A stretch of 39,810 nt of DNA from Thamnocephalis sphaerospora. Taxonomy: Eukaryota > Zoopagomycota > Zoopagomycetes > Zoopagales > Sigmoideomycetaceae. This document shows positions 1-9,686 of the stretch, in pieces. Numbering within the stretch: position 1 is the stretch's first letter; each line of letters starts with the position of its first letter. A program made the position numbers and the translations under genes. Below the pieces are notes generated by a model, which was not told the DNA's origin, searched no databases, and worked only from the letters and a program-made list of their open reading frames with translations. The DNA lies in assembly GCA_003614735.1 (NCBI GenBank), contig KZ992502.1, positions 1 through 39,810 of the forward strand. Direction: 5' to 3'.

Positions 1-2940
1 AAAAAATTCGCACAAGATTTAACAGAGTCGCATCCGGGGGGGGGGGGGAGAAACAATGAATACTGGTTATAGACAGGCGAGTACGCGTGCTAAAGCAAGT
101 GCTGTGCACCGCGCTAAGAGTGTGACGAAAGCGTGGGGGATGTTGCTCAGCGGCGATGTTGCTGCAGGTGGCCAGAAATGGGTAGAAATAAAAAAAGTGC
201 AGTCGACAAAGACAATGGGTGTATGAGGTCGACGAGGAGGTGATGCGTGACAAAAAGCAGACGTGCCGCAATGGCGCAGACTGGCGTGCAGACTGGATGG
301 ACGTGTGCAATGAGCACGGCGACGGGGCAGACGGAGAGCAGATGGGAATGTTGCCACTGCTGCCACTGCTGCTGCGGGCGGTGATGCTCAATGCAGCACG
401 ATGCAGGATGGCAGCCTGTACAGCACAGTAAATCACACCTGGTCCGATAGGACGCTTGGCCAAACACACGACGGCGGCAGGATCAGCGCTCTGAGAACCG
501 GGCAAACCACGTAATGCGGCACAGACAACTGGGCCGGATGTGATACTGCGTGTGTGTGTGTGTGTGTGTGTGTGGTCAGATGATACTGGGACTGTTGGCA
601 CACCACACCGCACTGCAGCAAGGGTCGATGAGGATGGGGTGACCACCGCCGCAGCGGCTGCGACAATCAAGCGCGTGTAGATCAAAACACGTCGGTCTCG
701 CGGACGCTTGGATAGCGTGGATGCGGACCGTTTGGCAAACGGTAGCGGATAACTGGGTTGGAGTAAAAAGACAATCAGGCGATAATGGTTGCCAGCAGAG
801 AGACTATCAACAGACAAGCGTGTAAAAGTCGACGGTGACGACGACGGCGACGAGAAGAGCGAGCGAGCGAGCGAGAGAGGATGGACGAGGAAAGAAGAGC
901 AAGCACAAGAGGCGAGTACGCCTGTCAAAATAAGTTCGTGTCAGAGACCGACAACGGCGATCCACGTCACGCCTGCGCGCACATTGGCCTCCTTGATGGG
1001 TACCCGTTCACTCGCTGGCCTGCGCTTTGGCTTGTTTGTGCGTGTGTACATATGTACGTGCGTGTGTGCGTGCGTGCGTCAGGTATGGCGACGTTCGCCG
1101 TCACGCCTCCAGGGCGAGCGTACCCAACGGCTGTCTTTGCCGCGCCATCGCAAGCGGCCGTGCACATCCATTTCCGGATGGCGAGCGGCATCTCGACAGG
1201 CCGTGCGATGTGCTCGCTGCATGCAGGCGTTTGCCAACCCGAGAACGAATAACTGAGGTGGCAAGACCGTGCGTAACGGCATAACACGGCGGTCGCACCA
1301 TCATCGCATTAGCTGCGCTACGGCTGCTTGGCTCGCAAAAAACGCCGCAATGATGATGGCGACAGCAGCCGGATAAGCTGGCCGCCATCGACGGCCAGGA
1401 CAAAACAGGGGGCATGGATCACAAGTCATACCGCACCGTGACCTAGCACGCTGTATGCTTGCGCCAAGTAGAGCGCAGTCCAACGATAGAGTATGCTGTG
1501 GTGCCCGTCGCGGCGTGCGTAACGTCGGTGGATTTACAAAGCGAGCATGTTACCGCTGGCCACACCGTGGTTAGACCGCCTGGGTTCACACGCGCACGAC
1601 ACTTGCGCACACGCTCGCAGGACAGCCGGCATGGGCGTCGACCGGACAGGCGCATGTACGCACAAGCAAGGCGGCACAGTGGCGTGGACAAACAGAGCAG
1701 CATCAGCTCGACAGCACTGATACGAGTCGGTCCACAGTGTGCGTCGTAACGTTTCAGTCGTGACACCGTGAGCGCTGTACCAAGCAGGCCGCCAGTGCAA
1801 CGTCACCGACAAACGCAAACGAGCATACATTGACGAAGATGCATGCAAGCAACGAGTGCGTAGGCCAATATGCGTCCACGTGCTGGGACCACGGTGCGCC
1901 GCGGAGCACTTTACGAGCTGCCCCACCGTTCACGGTGACAGTTGCTAGAATTTTCCATCACGTGCAGGCCATTCGCAATGCGTACCCCACCATCGTGGCC
2001 TCATCGCAAAGCGGCGAGGTTGCCACGGCACGCTGGAGGCAGTCGAAATAGGGCAGACAGACAATGAGAATAATACGGGGCAATCTCCGTATGCGCATGC
2101 CCAAAGTTGGACTTGTCATGCGCGGCGCAGTTTTGGAAAAGTGTACATCCACCGCAGCGCCACCACGCTACATCCGCCATGATGCTCACTCACCCTTGAA
2201 TGCCGCCAACCTGAGCTGCTGCTGCTGCTGGTGCTGGTGGTGTTTTGCCGTAGCAGTTGATCGTAATGTCGTGAGTGCGTTCGTAAAGCGTAGCTAAAAG
2301 CTTGGGCGGACTGGAGCCGTGGTGTAGTAATAGAAATCAAGCGAAAAATAGGTGGCGTCGTGGTCGTACGCGTTACGGCATAAAAGGCGTCAATGGCCGA
2401 GTAAGGAATAGCGATAGAAACGCAGCGCAACGGCAAACTAAGCGCATAAAGTGGAATCGAGGCAAGTGCAGACGGGTTGCCATCGGCTGGCAGCATACAA
2501 GCATCTATATACTATGGCATCGACAGGCGTGCCCAAGACATTTGGCCAACATGGCTGGATGTTACAGGTGCACGCTGTCTGCGACAGGAAGGAAATAAAG
2601 CAGACGATACTGCGACAGCTCACGTGTGCGACAGAGGATCGTTTTGGGCACTGCCGATGGGTCTGTTGGCGATGCACCGGCAGTAGTAGCGCTGCGGTCC
2701 AGTGCTGGTACGTGGCATGAAACGCTAGCTGGCCTGAAGCCAAGCATACATGCCGACGTCATTGGCGTTTATCTGGCGGCGCTAGTGGCGGCGACTTTGC
2801 CTGCGCCGTGTCACCAGCAAAGTGGGCCAATCACGGCCACGGCTGTCGCGAGTTGATTCACAACACCAGCGGGTGACACGCCGACGTGGGCCGCCAACGC
2901 TCCATTCTGCGCCTACCCACAACATACACGCGTGACCGTC
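1..2940. other. Gene-poor stretch, no gene recognised
   Basis: No reading frame here has a recognisable domain. The open frames that exist are short, overlap on both strands and are rich in Cys, Arg and His, as expected from chance in GC-rich DNA. The stretch holds a G run (36-48), a TG dinucleotide repeat (550-574), a GAGC/GA-rich patch (about 859-877) and a GTGC/GTGT-rich patch (about 1037-1078). It could be intergenic, or it could contain fast-evolving or untranslated transcripts that sequence reading alone cannot show. Confidence 0.55.
550..574. repeat. (TG)n microsatellite
   Basis: About twelve uninterrupted TG units in non-coding sequence. It is a simple repeat likely to vary in length between strains. 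Confidence 0.9.
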
Positions 2941-3170
2941 ATGGACCCGTACGCGCGCGGATCGGCGCCGATCACGGGCTCCGGCGTGGGTTATGGCGAA
3001 CCGGCTGGTGTGCCACAGGGTAAATGACCGGCGGGTGGCACCGCACCGCGCCGCGCCACTGCTTTGGGCTGATCCGCTGCCGGCGCGCGCATAGACCCGG
3101 ACCTGCGCAACATTATCGACCGGACGGCCGAACGTGTAGCAACTACGGCTGCGCTCGAACAGCTGGTGGG
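2941..3170 (+). CDS. Weak candidate: start of a spliced gene with a SURP-like segment
   Basis: An ATG at 2941 opens a 79-nt exon reading MDPYARGSAPITGSG. A plausible 75-nt intron (GTAAAT at 3020 to ATAG at 3094) joins it in phase to a second exon beginning DPDLRNIIDRTAERVA. That second part resembles the first helices of a SURP module, the RNA-splicing-factor motif of the SF3A1/CHERP type, which often reads roughly R-x-I-I-D-x-x-A-x-x-V-A. The rest of a SURP domain (the phenylalanine/tyrosine-rich second half) is not found downstream. The frame stays open to 4014 but becomes low-complexity and unlike protein. It may be a gene with further introns I cannot resolve, a decayed copy, or chance. 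The intron length and phase match the real genes in this window, which is why it is listed. Confidence 0.28.
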
Positions 3171-3771
3171 CCTACGCTATTTGGCACGCACTCTCTTGCG
3201 CAGTAACTCACCGGGCGTGCACCATTGCTACAGATGCATTTTCTTTTCCTTTTCCCAAATAGCAGTTGCAGTTTTGGGACCATTGTCACGCGGCATCTCC
3301 CTTTTGCTCATTGGCATCGGTGACTGCTGGTCGACGGACAACATCGCTCCGCGTGGCTCCGTGGCGGCGACCTTAACGCGGCTTAAATACCCCTTGGCCT
3401 TTGGCATCGCGCGTCCGCCCGACTCCGCCTGCTTACATCTCGTTCGTTTTCATAGACACCCTTCCTCTCCGCCACCATCCCTTTCAGATCTACCCTGGGC
3501 ACCTTGCCAATCTCATTTTCATAGACACACGCACGCAAACACATTGACGCGCCGTCGCTTTCAACTGCCGTCCCTCTTTTATAGCACTTTACGAGAACAC
3601 ACAAAGCCCGCACGCCAGCTGGGGTGCATGATAGGTATGACGCATAAGACGCGCATGACAGCGGTCATCGCTTCCATCACGACGCTCTGCGCCTGGCAAA
3701 GCCGAGTGGCTAGTCTATGTGGTGGCGACACGCGCGGCACCAGTGGCTCCGATGACGATGCAGCTGCACAT

Positions 3772-3889
3772 TCATGCATTAGCCAGACGACTCACCTGTG
3801 CCTTTGCCCTCTTGATCATGACAGATTGAAGTGCCAGCCGGTTGCTGTCATCCTCATAGGTCGTTCCGGTACGTACGACATTGCGTCCT
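3772..3889 (-). CDS. Weak candidate: 3' part of an unidentified minus-strand ORF
   Basis: On the minus strand the segment reads GRNVVRTGTTYEDDSN followed by RLALQSVMIKRAKAQ, ending in VSRLANA and a stop; a GTGAGT donor-like site also follows the AKAQ codons. The composition is balanced and protein-like, unlike the opposite strand. Just upstream, an ATG at 3983 opens a very basic frame (starting MAQRRLPQYKRKRAAA). It runs into a GA dinucleotide tract (about 3896-3913) and is one register off the frame above. No family is recognised. It could be one small basic protein split by an intron or by repeat slippage, or a coincidence. Confidence 0.2.
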
Positions 3890-3895
3890 CCCCTC

Positions 3896-3913
3896 CTCTC
3901 TCTCTCTCTCTCT
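3896..3913. repeat. (TC)n/(GA)n microsatellite
   Basis: A run of TC units on the plus strand. On the minus strand it lies between two short protein-like frames that are out of register with each other. Confidence 0.8.
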
Positions 3914-4019
3914 TCCTCCCTGCTTGTCCTCCCCTTGCTGCAGCGCGTTTGCGTTTGTACTGCGGCAGTCTGCGTTGCGCCATGTTTCGGCAGTCTACGC
4001 GTTGTCGACCTTGAGGGTG

Positions 4020-6451
4020 GGCCGGTAGAGGCGATGTCGGTTGAGTTTCATCGCCGCATACACGCGTGGCCGCGCTCCAGGTACCCCTCTGTTTCGTATG
4101 CTCCTTGCTATATCGTGGATTGCCTTTTTTGCGCGCACATCGAGCAAACAGCGTGTATTTGCTGTACTTGATAGGTTCTCGCTGCGGCTACTGGCTGTGT
4201 CGATGACCTGCGCGATGATGGCGGGCCCTTGATGGTGGTCGCGTGGCATCGAACGTGGGCACGACCGTAGGCGACCAAATGGGAGCAGCCGGTCACATGC
4301 TTGACAGCGGCCCACGATGGACTTGCAGCGGTCCGAGCATTGTCCAGGGCGGCGTAGCATTGGTCGGCATACCGGCCAGTGCCGACGCATGCTTACATGC
4401 ATGGCGGTGGCGTTTGCACGATGTTGCGCCGGCACACGAGGTTATGCTGGCTTGACGCGTCTCCCACGCGTTCGCAGGCATCGACCGCGCCAGCTGGGAA
4501 TCACTTGACGCAGCTTGTGCCCCTGTTGCTGCGGCGGTAGCGGTGACCAAAAAGGGAGGGAAGACGGGCGGTGGCAGTTCGAGGTGTCGGTGTACACACT
4601 CACACACGCACACACCGCTTGCCCTGTGGTTCGCCTTGCTTGTTCTCGCGCGTGAACGCGGGGTAGGTCTCAATTGACGCACACGCATGCAGTCATGGCC
4701 CGGTGCTTTTGCCCGTAAGCGGCGACGTTGCGCAGCGACCATGGGAAGCCGCTGACGCAGAGGGACGGCATGCTCAGCATGTAATGGGACACCCGTCTGA
4801 GCAGCGCCATGGATTTGCCTGCACGTGCTCACCTAGTGGTCACCACGGTAGCGTGACGACGACGGCGACGACGACGACGATGTTACTGCACAGTCCGGGG
4901 CGGCTAGCGTAAGCGTTGTTGGACGGGGCCTGCTGGCGCTCGTTCGTCCGCCACCTGCTATCCGTCGGTCCCCGACTCCCGGTCAAAGACGAATCGCGTT
5001 CGTGCTTGCCGCGCAGATGTGCCAGTATGAATGGCCTGGCGGCGCGTCAGACACGCTGAGCATCGCTTTGCAAGCACATGCTGCTCCGTGTCACGCTGGT
5101 GGGGCCTATTTAGAGCGCGACGGTGCTTTGTTGAGTGGCGTGCGGTCCACTCTTTCACTCTCACACTCCTGCCCACTTGCCCTTTTGTCCTTGCGTATTC
5201 TCGCTCTCTCGCTGTGGCGGGTGTGGGTGGATGTTTGATGGTCTGTGAATGACCCAACTCCGTATTCGCCTTTTCGCGCTCCCTCTGACATTGACCAACA
5301 CCTGTGACTCCGCTTGGTCGCTTCCGCGTGTGGCACCCGCCCGTCCTCCCTTGTCTAATGGATGCTCGGGCTCCCCGTTGCCCTTGAACACTTGTCCTCT
5401 TCTGCTGTCGCCACCGCTTCTTGCGCACTGTATATGCGCCTGTTCCCTTGCTATCTACACCGCCGCACGCTTCTTTTACTGTATCGCCGCCGTCTTAATT
5501 TCCCGCCGCTATTGGCCGCCGCTGTCCTTGTCCGTCTGCTGGTTGCCGCCTGTACGCACGCTGACCGGCTTTGTGGACGCCCGGCGCCTGGCGCGCATCC
5601 CTTCACTTTGACCGTCCTCTCTTCTACTCCAACCCGGCACCAGCTTAATTGGCACACTGTTGTGCTCGTGTGATTCGGTGGGTTGCTTGCACCAGGGCGA
5701 GTGGAGCGTGTTTGCGTTTGCGTATGCGACGGGTCATGTCAAGTGTATGCGCGCGCATACTGTAGCCTACGCCAGACTTGGCCGGCACACGCGCCGCGCT
5801 GCTCGGTAGTTGGGGGATATGCCCTTGTTTTGCGGGATGCATACTAGCCGACGACGATGATACACCGTTTGTTCCTCGCGGCACGTACGCAGCCCAGCAC
5901 CCGCTGCGCTGGATGTGACTTTGCTGGTGCATGCCCAGCATCACCCGTCTATGCAGCGCGATTTTTCCTATGGCGCGATGCGTGGCCACAGCTGCAGGCG
6001 CATGGATGGCCGTCGTGTTGGCGCGTTCGTCTCGTGCGTCTGGTCCTTGAACATTGGCGTATTCAGGTGTGCACGCGCGTACGTTTCGGCTTTCTGCCCA
6101 CGACCTGTTGCGCTGTGCTCCTTGTTTGGCTACGTTGTTTTTTCACTTCACGGGTACCACGCCGCTTGGTACGCATCCTCATCTCATTGCTGGTCTGTTT
6201 CGTGGTGCCCTCCGTGCGCTTGTCGTTTTGTTCAATGACGGCGCCTGCTCCTGAACATTGCCCCTCTGCGCGCTCGCCCGTCCTTTTTCACACTCCGCCT
6301 ATTTGCCCTGTCCGGTGGCGTTGCACGCCGGGGCAGCCCTGCACGCGCGCGCTTTACATTTGAGCGTACCGCGATCAGCGTTGCTAATTCAACGCATGCC
6401 GCTCGTTTGCTTTGCGGTGGTCGTCCTTCATACACAGCCGTCAAGTACGCC
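4020..6451. other. Gene-free, pyrimidine-rich upstream region
   Basis: I see no convincing gene. Plus-strand frames around 4243-4455 and 4474-4680 look faintly protein-like but carry no motif and no consistent splice chain. From about 5130 to 6350 the plus strand is rich in C and T (for example 5148-5215 and 5385-5530), which is common in promoters and 5' leaders of highly expressed fungal genes. Part of it may belong to the leader of the gene starting at 6452. Confidence 0.5.
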
Positions 6452-8215
6452 ATGACCGCGTCCATCGCCGCCGCCACCACCACTTCTACCTCGGACTCCG
6501 CCGCCGCTGCCTCGCGTTTGCAGGCACGGCGTCTGGAAGGCGCCAACAAGCGCAAGCACACAGAACTCGACACGACCAACGCGGAACTGGCCGCTGACGG
6601 CGTGGGTCCTTCGGCGGCCAAGCGGGCACATGTTCATGCTTCGTCCGCCGCCACGTCGTCGTCGGCAGCGGCGGCAGCGGCAATGGCTTTGACATCTGCT
6701 CCGACCGCCGCCGGCACGGCAGTAGCGGTCACAGCTGCACTGTCCGCCGCCGACCATGATGCCGTTCCCGTCGCGACTGCCACCGCCACGGCTGCAGCGA
6801 GCACTGCAGCGCCGCGCATGGGGCGCACGATTGAGCAGGGTTTCCGGCGCCAGCCTCGTCCATCAGCGCTGCGCCCTAGCAATGCTGACAATACCGCCGT
6901 GCTCATGCCTGCACCTCTCGGCGGACCACTCACGCCGCTGACGCCGCATGCGCCCACCTTTGCCACGTCCATGGCGTCGGCCATGTCCTCCCCGCCTGCA
7001 GATCCGTATCTGCCCCAAACTGCCACTGAGGCCGCCGAGGATCGTTGGCACGATGTTGACCGTAATGTGCGTCGGATGGACGAACAGTTTGACGCCTCCT
7101 TCCACGCTTGGCTTCGCAACGAGGCCAACGTCTGGGTGAGCGCCGGCTATCTGCAGCGTCTTGCCGCCGAGTATCCGGCCGAGCGCACTGCGCGTGCATT
7201 AGCATGGCTGGCCGACGGCTGGTCGGTGCACTCGACGGCAGCGCTGGCGCGTGTAGTGACGCTGCGCTGGTGCCTTGCCGCCGGTGCCGATGCCACTGGC
7301 CCCTCTTCCTTTGAGGATGTCAACGGCGGTATTTGTCATACCGAACAAGGCCCGGAAACGGCCACCCCAAGCCAGAATCCCCAGAACGAAGACTGGGCCA
7401 AGGCACTGACGGCTCAGCCGCAGGTGGACCCAACCGCAGCATCCAGCGAAGAGGAAAAGACATCTGCACCTTGCTGCGGCGTCCGAGGCCGCAGCGCAGC
7501 AGCGCGCCTCACTTCCGCTCCCGGTCGCTATTGCACTTGCGAGACAGCATCACGCCACGCGCGTCGCCCGCGTCGCCGTCCTGCCCCGTTGTCGACGACC
7601 GCCGCGGTTGCAACGCATTCTGGTCGCGTGCCGCCGGCCATGCGTTTTTCGCTTTCGGCCCCCAACACACCGGTGGCACCGCTGGCTGCCGCCCACGGCA
7701 GTACCGCCATGCGGGCACCATGCACGCCAATCATTCCCGCGGCCGCTCCGTCGTCCAGTCTGACGTGCTCGCCTCGTCTCCGTGGCGTAGCCAAGATTGT
7801 ACGTGCGATTACGCAACAGTACGCGGCCAGCGACATTGGCCGACTGATCACCGCGGCCTATGGCGACCTGGACGCCGACCGACTACGAGCGCTTGTCGAG
7901 CTTGTGGGCGCCAACTGGCCGGCCGAAGAGTTTGCCACGCTTGTCCACCATCTTGGCAAGCCGGTGCCAGAGTATGTACGTGCTGCGCTGCTAGAGCGTG
8001 TTCGTTGCACACTGGCCGCCGCCCACGGGCACCACGTCTACCTGCCCGCAACGCCTGCGCCCATGTCTCCGCTCCGGTTGCCGCGTTTTGGCACAGGTTC
8101 AACGCACTTTCCGCTTTCCTTGTCGCCGGCCCCGGCTGCTGCGAGCGTGGTTCTTTCCATGACCGACCTCCATGCGCCAGAGGCCTACTCGGTTGACCCT
8201 GTGCACCGGACATGA
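6452..8215 (+). CDS. Ala/Ser-rich protein of unknown function, 587 aa
   Basis: This is a single-exon frame starting at the ATG at 6452 (MTASIAAATTTSTS) and ending with TGA at 8215. Residues 1-190 are low-complexity Ala/Ser/Thr/Pro with a basic patch (ANKRKH, near residue 31) that could serve nuclear import. Two blocks look folded and mostly helical. The first, about residues 195-275, contains DRWHDVDRNVRRMDEQF and repeated Trp/Leu/Ala heptad-like spacing. The second, about 445-530, contains VAKIVRAITQQYAASDIGRL. Between them lies an Arg/Pro/Ser-rich linker. The two blocks suggest a helical-repeat or scaffold protein, but I recognise no family. GC-rich third positions and sustained openness over 1.7 kb support real coding. 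A short intron within the disordered linker cannot be excluded. Confidence 0.7.
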   Translation: MTASIAAATTTSTSDSAAAASRLQARRLEGANKRKHTELDTTNAELAADGVGPSAAKRAHVHASSAATSSSAAAAAAMALTSAPTAAGTAVAVTAALSAADHDAVPVATATATAAASTAAPRMGRTIEQGFRRQPRPSALRPSNADNTAVLMPAPLGGPLTPLTPHAPTFATSMASAMSSPPADPYLPQTATEAAEDRWHDVDRNVRRMDEQFDASFHAWLRNEANVWVSAGYLQRLAAEYPAERTARALAWLADGWSVHSTAALARVVTLRWCLAAGADATGPSSFEDVNGGICHTEQGPETATPSQNPQNEDWAKALTAQPQVDPTAASSEEEKTSAPCCGVRGRSAAARLTSAPGRYCTCETASRHARRPRRRPAPLSTTAAVATHSGRVPPAMRFSLSAPNTPVAPLAAAHGSTAMRAPCTPIIPAAAPSSSLTCSPRLRGVAKIVRAITQQYAASDIGRLITAAYGDLDADRLRALVELVGANWPAEEFATLVHHLGKPVPEYVRAALLERVRCTLAAAHGHHVYLPATPAPMSPLRLPRFGTGSTHFPLSLSPAPAAASVVLSMTDLHAPEAYSVDPVHRT

Positions 8216-8931
8216 GCGCTTGCGCGGTTGTTTGCTGTGCCGTGCCCTGTACATTTTTCGCTCTGTTTGGCTCTATCTCTCTCTCTCTCTCGCGGTGCAC
8301 ACTGCAACTGCCACGGCCACCTTCTCTCCACTCTTTTCTTCGTACCCATGCTGTCACCGTGCTTCCACACTGCATCTCCAACAGCCTTTGCTTCTTTATC
8401 GCCACTTACATCATGTGCACCATCCTCGCCTTACCTGTATCCGTCCATGAACGTCACCAGCTCGACACAAAGTCGGCCGGTGCTACTGCAATGAAGACAT
8501 TACATTATAGGTCAGCAATTGTCGCTAGGAAATGAAAGCAGTGGTAAATGGCGGCCGGCAACATCCAATAAATGGATGGCAAACAGCATGGACAATACCA
8601 ACCATTTGTGGTTCATGCATGCTGCACACACACGCGCCACATGTCTATTTGAACGATGACTGGCCCCAGCATCTACACGGCTCACTAGCGCTACATGCAA
8701 GCGGGCGATGGAATCCCACCGCCCACCGCCCACTGGTCATAGCATACTCGAGCCGCAGCCGCATGCACGTTGGGCCAGCGCAGACTCGACCATACGGTTT
8801 GCAGATGCGCACGTACGCCGCCACGCGTCCGCAACTGCGCAGCTCTGCTACCGTGGACACAATATACCGCAGACCCCTTCGTTTACCTGCCGACCAGTAC
8901 ACCTGTATCCTCCTTCTCCTCCTTCTCCCTT

Positions 8932-8955
8932 GCTCTCTCTCTCTCTCTCTCTCTG
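8932..8955. repeat. (CT)n microsatellite
   Basis: Around eleven CT units preceded by a CTCCTT-rich stretch, in the non-coding region upstream of the chitin synthase. Confidence 0.85.
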
Positions 8956-9149
8956 GCCTTGTCCGTGCAGCAGTTAGTAGCCCCTTTTCCGCTGTAACCA
9001 GGCTGTATCTGCGCTTTCGCGGTAGCGTGCACACACACGTCAACGTACTCCGCCACTGTCTCTTTCTCCGTGTGCGCGTGTGTGTGTATTTTGCTGCTTG
9101 CTGAAGTACGGCGTTTTTGCACAAGCGTGCTTGGTTGTGCACTGTTTCA

Positions 9150-9171
9150 CGCTGCTGCTGCTGCTGCTGCT
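9150..9171. repeat. (CTG)n triplet repeat
   Basis: Seven CTG/GCT units in intergenic DNA with no coding frame assigned. Confidence 0.85.
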
Positions 9172-9686
9172 ATTCTATTTGCTACGCCCCGCAATAGGAC
9201 GTCTGTGGATCTTCTAGTCTTGGTGTTTGCACCGACACCGACATTACTATTAGGTTATCCCGCATTATATTCTTGTTACACACCCACATATACATCCCCT
9301 CTCTAGTGTGTAGCATCTTTCAGCGCCTAATCAGCTTAATATTACGCACGTCGTTCGCCAGTGTTGCTAGGTAATGTGTCTGCACTGTATGTTGTGATGC
9401 AATGGCGCTTTGGCTATTGCTGCCTTGAGCACCTTGTAGAGGTTGCTGGGAGGCCAATTTGCTTGTCTTGGCAAGACTGGCTTGCTAGCTTGTTTTCATA
9501 GGCGTGTGCATGCTGTGACAATAGCGTTTCTTGCTTCCCCTCATCTTTGCCAACACCTTGCTCATCTCGCAGAGAAGCTAACGTACGCAGCACGCTGTAC
9601 TGCATGACGCATTTCCCATCAGAATCCGCTCAAAATCGACGGACAAGGCTACTTTGTGGATATTATCATTTTCCGATTGAGCAAGA

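Larger units (their letters stand above)
8216..9686. other. Intergenic region upstream of the chitin synthase
   Basis: No coding region is recognised in this 1.47 kb. It contains the 3' flank of the Ala-rich gene, two TC dinucleotide tracts (about 8276-8291 and 8932-8955), a GCT/CTG triplet run (9150-9171), and AT-richer sequence from about 9230 to 9400. The length is generous for this window and probably houses the chitin synthase promoter and leader. Confidence 0.55.

Noticed and set aside
789-1256. 155-codon plus-strand frame
   Set aside because: Its composition follows GAGC and GTGC repeats and turns into Cys/Val runs; overlapping frames of similar length exist on both strands.
3995-4435. 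Minus-strand 146-codon frame
   Set aside because: Rich in Cys, Arg and His with no domain. The only orderly part (about 70 codons before the stop) could not be joined to neighbours by good splice sites.
4243-4680. Plus-strand frames that look faintly protein-like (GTTVGDQMGAAGHM and GIDRASWESLDAACAPV)
   Set aside because: No motif and no consistent start, splice chain or stop; the second frame degenerates into a TG/CA-rich repeat translation.
7333-8196. 287-codon alternative plus-strand frame inside the Ala-rich gene
   Set aside because: Arg/Cys/Pro-rich shadow frame; the frame from 6452 is longer and has two folded-looking blocks.
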